This document shows, one piece after another, positions 11,407-21,099 of a stretch of 64,000 nt of DNA. The notes beneath the pieces are model-generated. The model had not been told where the DNA came from. It searched no databases and saw nothing but the letters and a program-made list of their open reading frames with translations. Numbering within the stretch: the stretch's first letter is position 1; every line of letters begins with the position of its first letter. The DNA comes from Moesziomyces globuligerus. Its lineage: Eukaryota; Basidiomycota; Ustilaginomycetes; Ustilaginales; Ustilaginaceae. The position numbers and the translations under genes were made by a program. Location: NCBI GenBank assembly GCA_030849465.1, contig JARVLF010000018.1, positions 868,001 through 932,000 on the forward strand, in the 5' to 3' direction.

Positions 11407-13764
11407 CGTGTTGAGCGTGTTCTTGCCAAGCGGGACGGTGGCGTTAGATGGCTACAAGTGGTGATGAACGGAAAGAGAGATGGAGGGGAGTGTTGCGATG
11501 GCGTACGTGTGGTTTGACGGCCGGCGAGCTGCAGGGTCTGAGTGGGCCGGCGCTTGAATGAGGGGTCTCTGATGGATCGGGCTGTGCGGTCGGGCAACGG
11601 AAAAAGCAATTCGATGAGAGGATGGGGATGCGACGTTCCATTGGGCTGAATGCTCGGTACGCCGTGCTTGTTTCACTACTCTTTGAGCCGCTGTTAAGCA
11701 CTGTTGTTCGGATCAATTTTAGAGCGAGCAGCGTGCAACCGAGATCAGCTCCAGTTGCGCCGCGCTAAGTCACTCTGTTTCTTGTTTTGGATCAATTTAG
11801 GCGAGTGCACGCCGGTCAAAAAACCTGTCACGCTGTCACCCACCGCCTCGGATCCAAAAATGGTAGCCGCGCCATGCACAAGTCGCACTTGCCTCAATGA
11901 GACCTGAGTGGACAACAGTGTCAGAAGCTGTTCTGATGGGCAAGAGCTTAGGTGCCTATGGATATCGTCGCTCTGTCATCCTGCTTTCCAATTGACGTAC
12001 CGGCGCGGATGACCTCCATCCGTGCCCGAGCTAGGCCGCTTTCACGACCAGAATCGACGCTTAATCGTCTAGCGGTGGGCTATTGGAATACTACGGACAA
12101 GAATGTGGCACACCAGACTCAAGCAATGACGAACGCTACTCAGAGTGTGTGACTAGCATACTGGGCGACAGAAGGCGTGACCAAACGAAATGTAATCCGC
12201 GACGGATTCGTATCGGCAGGTCGCAATGCTCTGTTGGTGAAAGCCGTTGACAGACTCTACGCTCCCACGTTGAAGCGGTTTCCAGCCTAACCAGCTGGTT
12301 TCGACACTAGCGTTGCAGCCACCAAGAACAAGTGGCGGCGCCTGCTCTATCACGCTCGCCGGTCACTGTCACGCCGACGATCGCAGTCGTCTACGATTCG
12401 CATTCCGTGATGCTCAAACCTGCTCCAGCGCCAAAACCTGGGTGCGCCTTCCAGCAGGCTTTTCCACCGAAGGAGGAAATTATTAAAAAAAAGAAAAAAA
12501 GAAAAAAGAAACGAAAAAAAACCTTGGCAACCAAAATTAAGAATGTTCACCGCTCCCGCGCCTCGGGTTCACTGTCTGCGGCTGGCCGTCGTTCTGCCTG
12601 CTCGCTGCATGCAGGGTCGGCTGCTGCACGGCGGCGGAGTCCACCACCCACATAACGTTGACTCTCCAAGAGGAAAACAGCATCGCGAGCATCTCCTCCG
12701 GCCCTCAGCAGCCACATCCAATTCGGCACCGCGACCAATGCATTCTATTCACCGCTATTGTAGCCCTTCCGGACCATGACACATCGCCACCGTTCCTTGA
12801 CCGGTAGCGCAGATCCTTCGCATGCATGGTTCCGGGAGGCTCGCATCCGCCCCCGTCCCACTTGAGCGGTGCACTAGGACTCATCGAGCCGCGGTCAATG
12901 CCAAACCTTGAGCCTGTGAATCTTCAGCACCCCTCTCGTGATCCAAGGCAGAGAATCCGCCTTATCATTCTAGCTCGGTCCCTTGTCGAACGCACTCGAT
13001 CTTCGTTAGGCCATGAGAAGAATTGAGCATCTTTCACGTCCGGCTCTCTGCAGTCGATTGCCGGCCCTTCTGAGCCTGGCTCGCCCGTTCCTACCAAGGA
13101 TTGACCTTACGAAGGCCCAGATACACTCGTGCCGTGCACATCACGCCTTGCTCCTGCACCTGGATCTAACCGGGCATAGGTACAATCACTATGCGAGTTC
13201 CTCGTCTGTTCCGAACTTCGGCCTTGTCAGCCTCCGTCCCGTGGGGGATAGCTGCGGCCCCTGCAGTCACAACTGTAGAGGTAATGCAGTCCGAAGGCTA
13301 CCGTGTCCCAGCTCATCTTGAGGCGAGCTGCGCCGGGCTTGCTGCCGAGACCGAGCTTACCTCGAAAACCGTCTGAAAGCGGTGCCTGCGACCCTGCCAT
13401 GCTTGTACCTCGTTCGGTCCTCAATCTCTCGCATATCTTCTTGCTCAAACCTCTCTGGCCGAGTGCCTTCACATTATGCGTATGCTTCCCTCCAATGCCT
13501 TTCGCTACTTTTTCTCCTCTCGAAGCCTGCCGCCACTTTCTCTACCTGCATTGAAGCTTGCACCGACTCAAACCTTTAAAATAGCCGGGTTTCTCACCCA
13601 AAATCACCTCGTCCTCCAACCAAATCGAGCAGCCGGGACCACCTACCCCACCTTCTCCGCGGCCGAGCCGTCCTCCTAGCTCTTTCCTTCCTGATCTCTC
13701 CCGTCCAGACTCTCCCGCCTCCCGCGTCTTCGCCTTGTCGCACCCTCAATCAAGCCAGACAGCC
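11407..13764. promoter_or_regulatory. Divergent promoter region mac2 / emt1
   Basis: 2.36 kb between two divergent MEL genes and probably the main regulatory region of the cluster. No supported gene. A strongly purine-rich A/G tract occupies about 12484-12532, which would disfavour nucleosomes. Pyrimidine-rich sequence precedes the emt1 ATG, as in many fungal promoters. I could not identify a specific factor site. Confidence 0.5.
12484..12532. repeat. Poly(A)/purine-rich tract
   Basis: Runs of 6-8 A interrupted by single G (and one C) over about 48 bases, inside the mac2/emt1 divergent promoter. Poly(dA:dT) tracts of this sort commonly exclude nucleosomes in fungal promoters; the role here is inferred. 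Confidence 0.6.
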
Positions 13765-15880
13765 ATGAAGATCGCCCTCCTCGCCAACCCGGCGCGCGGC
13801 GAAATCAACGTTCTCCTGGCAACAGCATACGAGCTAATCAGGCTGGGCCACGATGTCACCTTCCTCACCGGATCCTCCTTCCGTGGTGCGATCGCAGAGT
13901 TCAAGGATGAACAGGACGATGATGTGCTCGCATCACGCATCCACTTCTCCGACCTTGGCAAGGCAAGGGCCTTCGAAGACTTGTGAGTAAACGTCCATTT
14001 GCAGCATGGGTTGCGTTGCGTTCCAAGCTGACCGTCTTGCGACCCCTCGATTGCCTTGATCTCAGCACTCGTGGTATGCAGTCGCACTTGAAGGGGCTCA
14101 GGAAGCCACCAGGTGACTACAGCAGCATGGAGATCTGCCAGATTGTGGCGCTGGTGACCGAAGACGAGTTTCGCCAGGCTGCCACTTTGGTTCGCGACCG
14201 ACTGCTCGAATTGGAACCGGATATGAGTAAGTTTTCTCAAAACTGGCTCTCCATGGTATTGGTCACTCAAGATACTGACCGCTGTCAACTGTGTTTGCTT
14301 CGTATCAGTCGCGGTGGACGCTCTTTCCCCCAACCTCGTGACTGGCTGCCGAATGACTGGCCTGCCGTGGATGTTTACCGTGCCATGCTCGCCTTCACTC
14401 ACTGCTACACGCAAGAGCCTTTTCGATCCTCATCCGATGGGACGCAGGAGACAGCGAACTTTGATGTCCGCGCTCGAGAGTATGTTTTCTTCGCTCCTTG
14501 ATGAGAGCGTCCATCATCCGAGGCAAGCACTCACACACCAGATTACGTTTGTCTCGCCCCAACACAGACCTCAAGCTGACCATCAGGGAAACCTTCGGTA
14601 ACGCCATCAAGAAGGATCTCTATGCACGTCGTGCGCTTCTCAAGAAGGAGTTCGGGCTCAAATCCATGGGCTTCAATGCCGACAGTGCCATTGTGCCGCC
14701 ATTGTGGAAGGATCGCAATTGCGTCGGTGGTATCCATTTCAACACTCCGGGTCTCTGGGACTCGATCCGACAGCCGCACCAGATCACCTTTGTTGGCTGC
14801 GGAGTGACTAGCGATCCAGAGAACCACAACTCACCCTCGCAGCAGGCCACCCCGATCCTGCAAGCCAAGAGCTGGAGCACAGCTGGCAAGTCTCCTACCT
14901 CTCTCGACCTTTTCGGCACAGACCAGCGCGACTTGGACGTGGAATGGATGGATGCTGCTTGGGCCGCGGGCCAGTCGGTCGTGTACCTCAACATGGGCAG
15001 CATGTTTTTGTGGACGGACGAGGAAGTCCGGGCATGCTTGCGCGCCTTCGAGAGGCTCCATAGGGAAAGTGGGGGAAAGATCAAGCTTCTATTCAAGCTC
15101 AACAAGCCGAAGCATAACTCGGGGAGTCCAGGGTCGACATCGCCCCTCGACAGTCCGACTGCCGTCTCAACGCCGTACCTGGAAGAGAAACGTCCGAACC
15201 TCGATTCCAGACGACCGAGCGGCGCTTCGACCCTCTTGATGGCAGAAAAGCTGAGCGAGGCGATCAAGAACAACGTCACGCTAAGGCGCAAGACCGACGC
15301 CGAGAAGGGGTACTCGCAGTTCACGCTCTCCGAGTTCGAGGGTCTCGAGTATGTCCGCTTCACGCGATGGGTGCACGACCAGCGTCGCATCTACAAGCAT
15401 CCAGCCCTTCGCGTGGTGATTCACCACGGTGGTGGCAACTCTTTCAACGAGGCTGTGCACTACGGGCTGCCGCAAATGATTCTCTCGCAATGGTTCGATA
15501 CGCACGAATACGCCATCCTCGCCGAGCGCTTTGGCATTGGCTTGCGCAGCAAGCACGCTCCATTCGTCGACGAAAAGGACATGGTCAAGAAGATGCTGCG
15601 CCTGCTCCGGGGTCCTGAAGCCGAGAGGATCCAAGCAAACGCCAGGATCTGGTCCACCCGCAGTCGCAACGCAGGCGGCGCTCCCGCTGCAGCAAGGTTG
15701 CTCGAGACCCATGCGATGCTCTTCCGCCAGCGCAAGCACGCGCAGACGCACTCGTCGAGCGCGAAAACGAGTCACAGCCTCGAAGTGGCTGATGCGGCTA
15801 CCCACATCTTCGCCGGGACCGAGACCAGCACGACTCCAAAGATCCTGTCCTGTGCCGCCTCCACCATCACGAACCACTAA
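13765..15880 (+). CDS. emt1: Erythritol mannosyltransferase Emt1
   Basis: Four exons: 13765-13982, 14066-14226, 14309-14479 and 14568-15880, all with GT-AG ends. They join to exactly 621 codons (620 aa). The protein starts MKIALLANPARGEIN, a GT-B N-terminal Rossmann start, and continues through FTRGMQSHLKGLRKPP at the first junction. The C-terminal half has a UDP/GDP-sugar-binding region with IHHGGGNSFNEA (about nt 15418-15453), the equivalent of the donor-binding HxGxxS/N segment. Emt1 joins GDP-mannose to erythritol, the committed step of MEL synthesis. A low-complexity Ser/Pro insert lies at about 15115-15240. Divergent from mac2. The sequence and context fit the MEL enzyme closely. Confidence 0.92.
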
Positions 15881-16384
15881 GAGCTCTGCGCAGTCTGGTC
15901 GCGCGGACAGTCTTCCACAACATTGTTTGGTATTGTTTTCGTCGCATTTGCATCATAGAAGGGGTTTTCTCGTCCAAAGTCTGAATGTGTTCAGATGGCC
16001 CGGGCGCGTTACGTGCTGTTGAAGATGGCAAGGCGCGATTGGAATTGAGGAGGCAATACGGCGTCACCCGCGTCATTCTCGTGGAGCAGCCAGGTACGCA
16101 AACGCCCTCGCTGCTGGCGCGCTTGGATGCTCTCGTGCCTTGACCCAAACGAGCTGGTTGAGCTCCATCCCGCAGCCGGAGGAAAGCAGTCGGGGCCGCG
16201 GTGGACTGCGAGGGCGCGCGCATAGACGACGCTGGACCAGCAGGCGGCGAGGTCGGCGTGGAGGCAGGCGGAGCGGCGGCGGCCGAGCTCAAAAGCAGGA
16301 GCTACGGCGCATGGGCTTCGGAAGGTAGTCGGCGAGTACGAGAAAGTAGGAGCCGAGCCAGGAAGCGACGCGGTTGTGGGTCTA

Positions 16385-16695
16385 CTAGGACAACGAGCTA
16401 GACTCTGCCGCAAGCGAAAAGTAGTTGGCCGCCCGCTCGTCGCTGGGCGAAAACGAGGTGCTCGCGCCGCTCGAGGTGGCGGAGGAAGGCACCGATCGGG
16501 CGCAGAGGAGCAATCCGGCTCGGAATGAACCCAACAGTCTAAGCAGCAGATAGGAGGCGGGCGCGGTGCGACGCATCAGTGTGGCGTTAAGCAGGCTGCG
16601 CACCACATATCGGCGCCAAAGCTGTCCTCGTCAATCAGCGGCGCGGATGAGCGAGCCGAGACAGTGCGCCTCACCCATGCTTGGTGTGGCTGCAT
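16385..16695 (-). CDS. Weak candidate: 85-aa protein, two exons
   Basis: A 7-codon exon (16695-16675, MQPHQAW) splices through a 53-nt GT-AG intron with a GCTGATTGAC branch-like site to an exon at 16621-16385. The predicted product has an Arg-rich, hydrophobic N-terminal half (RYVVRSLLNATLMRR...YLLLRLLG) followed by a Ser-rich part. It ends at two consecutive TAG codons, after which the same frame stays open for 29 more codons (VASWLGSYFLVLADYLPKP). That could mean readthrough, a decayed gene or chance. No family recognised. Treat as a hypothesis. Confidence 0.25.
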
Positions 16696-16883
16696 TGAGC
16701 GAGCTCGAGTGGGTGGAGAGCAAGACCGTGGTGCTAGGTGATGGTGGTGATGAGGTCGATGAGCCTCGCTTGGGTCGGACCGAGCGAGCCACGAGGCCAC
16801 CAAAGACGTCGAATCACGTGAATCCGACTCGAAAATGCACCCGTGGACGGCAGTTTCCAAAATCTCACAACGCGCTCCCCCAC

Positions 16884-16935
16884 GCCCACGCTAGCGGCCC
16901 ACGCTAGCGGCCCACGCTAACCGCCCACGTCGACG
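16884..16935. repeat. 13-bp tandem repeat, four units
   Basis: Unit GCCCACGCTAGCG at 16884 and 16897 (identical), then a variant at 16910 (ending CTAACC) and a more diverged one at 16923. It lies exactly between the MEL cluster and the accessory cluster. Confidence 0.8.
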
Positions 16936-17066
16936 GCCACGAGCAGGCCCATTTTGCCATGAGGAGGATGGTGCACAGTGTTTGATCATGCTATCACGCG
17001 GAGAAAGAGCGAGAAGAGAGATGGGATGATTGACACGCGCAAACGGTTGGAATGGCAGCATCCGCT

Positions 17067-18740
17067 CTACTGGTCGAGCGTCGGCCAAAAGCGCTGCATC
17101 GCCCAACGCCGGAATCGGTGGCCGAGGAAGTACACGGGGATGGCCAAAGCCGCAAGAACTCCAGTGATGATGGCGAAAATGTTCATCGCTCCGTCGTAGC
17201 CCGTCTTTGCGATCAGCGGCACCGTCGAGTAGCTCAAGCCAAACGAAATGAATCCGCGTCCGGCGCAGATCACCAGCAGAACCGGCCCCGCTTTGAGCGG
17301 GAAGCTGTCGATGGCGTACGTGATGCTCACCAGATTGGCGCCAAGGAAGGCAAAGTAGCACAGATGATAGGGCGCTACGATGCCCATCCACGACCACTGC
17401 GTCGGCTCGGCGGCGGCCTGGCCGTAGATGACGCAGCCGATGATCGCAGCAATACCGGGGATCGACATGGAGATCAGCCGATACTCGGGCTGGAAGACTC
17501 CCTTGTGCCAGCGACACATGGCCTTGGAGAGCATATCGGTGCCGTATCCCAGAACAGGCACCAGCAGGACGCAGTCGAAAATCTGCACCAGCTGCACCCA
17601 CCCCAAGTAGGCGTACTTGAACAGGTACGGCGGGCTCATGAGGATTTGCGAAAACGTCGAAGCCTGGTAGACGTAGATGCCAAGGAAGGCACCGTCGAGA
17701 AGCAGAAGCCAGAGGATCGACGGGATGGCGAGACTCTTGCACGTGTCTTTGTAGAAGGTGAGAGTCTCGCCCCAAACGGGCTTGAAGTGGAAGAGACGCA
17801 GGTCGTGCTGCCAGGTACGCGGGCCGTGGATGTCCGGACGAAGTACGAGACCATTGCGAACGACGCCAGTCTCGCTGCCCTCGTCGGCTTCGGCAAAGTT
17901 GAGATGAATCACCGCGCCTTGGGAAGCCTCGACGCGCTCGTACTTGGTCTCGACGACAAAGAGGTAGGAGAGAACCAAGACAGCGATGTTGACAAACGTG
18001 ATGATCAGATACCACCACTTGATGCCGAGCTTCGGTACAATGTAGGTTGTGGCGACAAACATGGCTGCGGTGCCCACAGTCTGAACGCCGATGAACCACG
18101 AGAGCTTCGTACTGCGTTCGTGGAGGAAGTGGATCTCCTCGACAATGTACGGGGCAAGCGCCTCTGATTGGCCTGCCGCCATGCTGAAGAAATTCCTGCC
18201 GGCAACGTGACTTTCCAGAGAGGTGGAGAAGGCGCACCAAAATCCGGTCACGACGAGCATGGCAAGCGAAAAGAGGAACACCGGCCTGCGTCCAATCGTG
18301 ACGCATAGCGGCATGGACAAGAGGTTGCCAATGCCCATGAACAGCGTAGGATAGGTGAGCAGGTCCGAGATCCGCGCAGGCGAGTCGTCCGGATACGCCT
18401 GCATCAGACTTGGGTAGACGGCGCTGAGGCCCGACGTGCCGAGCACCGAGAAGGCCGAGTACGATCCCACCAGAAAGATGATCATGCACTTGTGCCATTT
18501 TGCGAGGTTGAGCGGATCTTTGGGGTCCGACGACGGTGTCGGGATGAGCACCATGCCGGCATCATCGTAGAGGCGGAATTTGGCATCGGCAGCGCCAGCG
18601 TGCGAATCGTCCTTGTCCTTGGTATCCGCATCGGCGTCCTTGTCCGAGTCTCGGTCTGACACAGATGCAGTGGCTGTGATCACAGCCATCCGAGAGTCCC
18701 CTGGTTTCTTGGCGGAAGTCATGGCGTCGATATCAGTCAT
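17067..18740 (-). CDS. MFS transporter (DPxDPLN type), module A
   Basis: Single exon, 557 aa, ATG at 18740. An acidic, Asp/Lys-rich N-terminus (about residues 20-50) precedes the family signature SSDPKDPLNLAKW. Further marks are the loop 2-3 motif GRRP after the third helix and about 12 hydrophobic segments. The same signature appears in two other transporters here (30693-32333 and 48093-49814), so these are paralogues of one fungal MFS subfamily related to HOL1/DHA1-like carriers. Substrate unknown. Divergent from the Zn2Cys6 gene at 19250, with a shared 509-bp promoter. Cluster context suggests substrate uptake or product efflux. Confidence 0.85.
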   Translation of the reverse strand: MTDIDAMTSAKKPGDSRMAVITATASVSDRDSDKDADADTKDKDDSHAGAADAKFRLYDDAGMVLIPTPSSDPKDPLNLAKWHKCMIIFLVGSYSAFSVLGTSGLSAVYPSLMQAYPDDSPARISDLLTYPTLFMGIGNLLSMPLCVTIGRRPVFLFSLAMLVVTGFWCAFSTSLESHVAGRNFFSMAAGQSEALAPYIVEEIHFLHERSTKLSWFIGVQTVGTAAMFVATTYIVPKLGIKWWYLIITFVNIAVLVLSYLFVVETKYERVEASQGAVIHLNFAEADEGSETGVVRNGLVLRPDIHGPRTWQHDLRLFHFKPVWGETLTFYKDTCKSLAIPSILWLLLLDGAFLGIYVYQASTFSQILMSPPYLFKYAYLGWVQLVQIFDCVLLVPVLGYGTDMLSKAMCRWHKGVFQPEYRLISMSIPGIAAIIGCVIYGQAAAEPTQWSWMGIVAPYHLCYFAFLGANLVSITYAIDSFPLKAGPVLLVICAGRGFISFGLSYSTVPLIAKTGYDGAMNIFAIITGVLAALAIPVYFLGHRFRRWAMQRFWPTLDQ

Positions 18741-19249
18741 ATTGGTTCGGAGGGTCGGGCTGCCGAGGATCTGGTAGTGGCGAACCTACCCTGGCCGCCT
18801 CCGCTTTTTCTATTGCCGAAAGGTATGGCCTGCGGCAAGCTCTCTCATACAACGCATCTCATATTGTGTCCCCTTGCGGGGTCCCCGCGAGAGAGGCGAA
18901 TCGGACGATGTGGGGTAAGAGGAGGGGGGCTTTCGCGACGTAAATTGTCGCCAATTTGGTTTGTGGGGAGGCGGATCAGGCACGAGCCTTTGCCCCGCCT
19001 CGGCTCGGCAACTCAGTGTCAATGCCATGTGACAGGCAAAGATGCCGTGCCGAAAGCTTTTACCCCGCCCTTTTTGGACCCCGCTGAGGCCGGGAGACGT
19101 CCCACACAGGTCGGCAAGTCGCCATTCCGATCCGACTCGACTGACACCATAATATAATACAGTTGCCGTACCGAAAGTCGCCCCCCCCCCCCCCCCCCCC
19201 CGCGCCCTTTCTCGCCCCCACATTGCCTCCGCAATCGTGTCTAGAACGT
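18741..19249. promoter_or_regulatory. Divergent promoter MFS A / Zn2Cys6 A
   Basis: Holds TGCCGAA at 18814-18820 and 19048-19054, CGGCTCGG at 19002-19009, and a homopolymer of 21 C at 19181-19201 that ends 48 bp before the regulator ATG. The CGG elements are of the kind bound by Zn2Cys6 proteins (inference). Confidence 0.55.
19181..19201. repeat. Poly-C homopolymer, 21 bases
   Basis: Uninterrupted C run directly upstream of the regulator start. Length is likely to be unstable in replication and in sequencing. Confidence 0.85.
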
Positions 19250-20977
19250 ATGAGCTCCGACACCAGAAAGGAGAAGCGACGGAGGCTCAATTTCGCCTGT
19301 ACCTTTTGCCGTTCCCGCAAGACACGATGCGATGAGGGTAAACCATCGTGCCGTGCGTGCACTCAGGCCGGAATCCCGTGCATCACCATCAACAACCGAC
19401 ATCCGGATAGAGAAGTGACTCGAGGGCAAGCTGGACAGGCTAGACCTCGGCACAACGCCAAGCTTTCCTTCGCTCCACCAAAGTACAGACAGGCACTCGA
19501 TTTTTTGCGCCAGCATGCACAGCAGGCGAAACACAGTGAAGGCGCCTTTCAGGGCCGTTTGCCACTCGTGCGCGCGGCCAAAGGCTCCACCTCTGTCGAG
19601 ATTCACACCGAATGGCTGCGTGTCGCACTCGGTCGACTCGGCCGCAGTGTCCGCCTGACGAACCCCACAGTAGCCGCAAGTCCTTTCTCCTTCCTGCCAA
19701 GCATCTCGACAGCGCCGTCACTTCCGAGCAACTGGACCGTGCTGCTCGATCTTTTCATCGACGGCCACAACTCTCTTCTTCCTCTTCTCGATTCCGACGT
19801 CCTTCGCAGCCATGCCGAAGAGGTGCTGAGCTTGTCACCCGGCAACTTCTGCACTCGGCGAGGCGGATTGGCCTTGATGCAAGTCTACCTGGCGATTGCT
19901 ATTGGCGCCGAGGGTGAGGCGGTGTCTGCGCAGCCTCTGATCACGTATGCAAAATCAATGCTGGGGCACATTGCTGGCCTGGAGAGCACCTCTGCAGTCA
20001 AGACAATCGTTCTGCTCTCGGTCGCCCTGAGGCAGGCGGATGAAGCAATGGGTGCCTGGCACACCCTCGGCATGGCAGTGCGCGCCGCAGCTTCGCTTGA
20101 GCTCGATCCAAGCACATGGAAAACTCTATACACGCTCGAAAAGCTCCTGTCCTTCGAAATGGGAAGGCCTTCGAATCTTGCAGAGCCTCACGATGACTTG
20201 CTCGAAGAACTCGACAGTGATCATCCCTCCGGCGTCATCACTAGTCTTGCACGTCTGCTGTCGGGGATAGGGCGACGACGCATAATGGTCAGCCAGCTCG
20301 AGGAAAAGGAGAGCGACGCCGATGCGGTGGCAGATGCCATATACAAGAAGATTTCCACCACAGGAAAATCGTGCCAGCTGCTGCTCCGTTGGGCAGACGA
20401 CGTTCCGTTCAGACTGAGGCCGACAAACGATTTCCTCTCCGACAGTGAACATGAATGGCCTTGTCGTTATATCGCGGCACGTTACTACTCGGCTTTGCTC
20501 CTTCTGACTCGCAACAGCCTATTGATCAACGCCGAAGCCCTCGATCAAGCGGTGGAGCTTGTAGCAAATGACGCAGACTGGAAGGGTGTCATCCGTAACG
20601 GTGCTACCATCGCGGCCAACGCCGCTCGACGCCTGCTGCGATTGGAGCTCGAAGACGTAGGCGCTCGTTTGGGTGCACTGCTTGTCCTTGCCCTCTTCAT
20701 TGCGACAAAGCCCAGATTTCGCCTTGCCGCGTCCGACATTAAGCTGATCGAAAGCGCGAGCCAAGCCCTTCTCGCTTCAAAGCCCGCCGACTCCCAGCTG
20801 GCTTGCACGCTGACTGCTGTCAATGGCCTGATCGATCCAGATCACGCAGCCAGCCCTGCGCAAGACACTTCGCCGTACAGCAACCTCTTGCTAAGCACGG
20901 TCTGGAGCGATCTCGGCTGGGATGGGGACATGAGCATTTTCGATTCACTTTTAGTCCAAGATTCGCAATCACAATGA
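19250..20977 (+). CDS. Zn2Cys6 transcription factor, module A
   Basis: Single exon, 575 aa, starting at ATG 19250 (MSSDTRKEKRRR). A basic stretch precedes a complete binuclear zinc cluster at about residues 16-43: CTFCRSRKTRC, then a short linker, then CRACTQAGIPC. The middle region resembles the fungal TF homology region, with a WHTLGMAVRAAASLEL helix at about residue 270. The in-frame codons upstream of 19250 run through the poly-C tract and are unlikely to be translated. Converges with the hydrolase at 21100 (122 bp apart). Probable local regulator of module A; targets unproven. Confidence 0.87.
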   Translation: MSSDTRKEKRRRLNFACTFCRSRKTRCDEGKPSCRACTQAGIPCITINNRHPDREVTRGQAGQARPRHNAKLSFAPPKYRQALDFLRQHAQQAKHSEGAFQGRLPLVRAAKGSTSVEIHTEWLRVALGRLGRSVRLTNPTVAASPFSFLPSISTAPSLPSNWTVLLDLFIDGHNSLLPLLDSDVLRSHAEEVLSLSPGNFCTRRGGLALMQVYLAIAIGAEGEAVSAQPLITYAKSMLGHIAGLESTSAVKTIVLLSVALRQADEAMGAWHTLGMAVRAAASLELDPSTWKTLYTLEKLLSFEMGRPSNLAEPHDDLLEELDSDHPSGVITSLARLLSGIGRRRIMVSQLEEKESDADAVADAIYKKISTTGKSCQLLLRWADDVPFRLRPTNDFLSDSEHEWPCRYIAARYYSALLLLTRNSLLINAEALDQAVELVANDADWKGVIRNGATIAANAARRLLRLELEDVGARLGALLVLALFIATKPRFRLAASDIKLIESASQALLASKPADSQLACTLTAVNGLIDPDHAASPAQDTSPYSNLLLSTVWSDLGWDGDMSIFDSLLVQDSQSQ

Positions 20978-21099
20978 ATCAAGAAGCTGGTTTTCCAGTC
21001 CGAGAATACTACTTCATGGATTCGTTGATCCCAACGTCTCGTCTGATGAGGCCAACAAGCTTCTTGGACTTGATCTACTAGACAATCGTGAACGGAGAT

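Larger units (their letters stand above)
15881..17066. other. Boundary region between MEL and accessory clusters
   Basis: 1.2 kb between emt1 and the first accessory-cluster transporter, whose 3' ends converge. It holds one weak candidate small gene (16385-16695, minus) and a four-copy 13-bp tandem repeat at 16884-16935. Nothing else is supported. Confidence 0.4.

Noticed and set aside
153..15880. Ustilagic acid or flocculosin cluster
   Set aside because: No P450, fatty-acid synthase or Rua1-like gene in this part; gene content is that of the MEL cluster.
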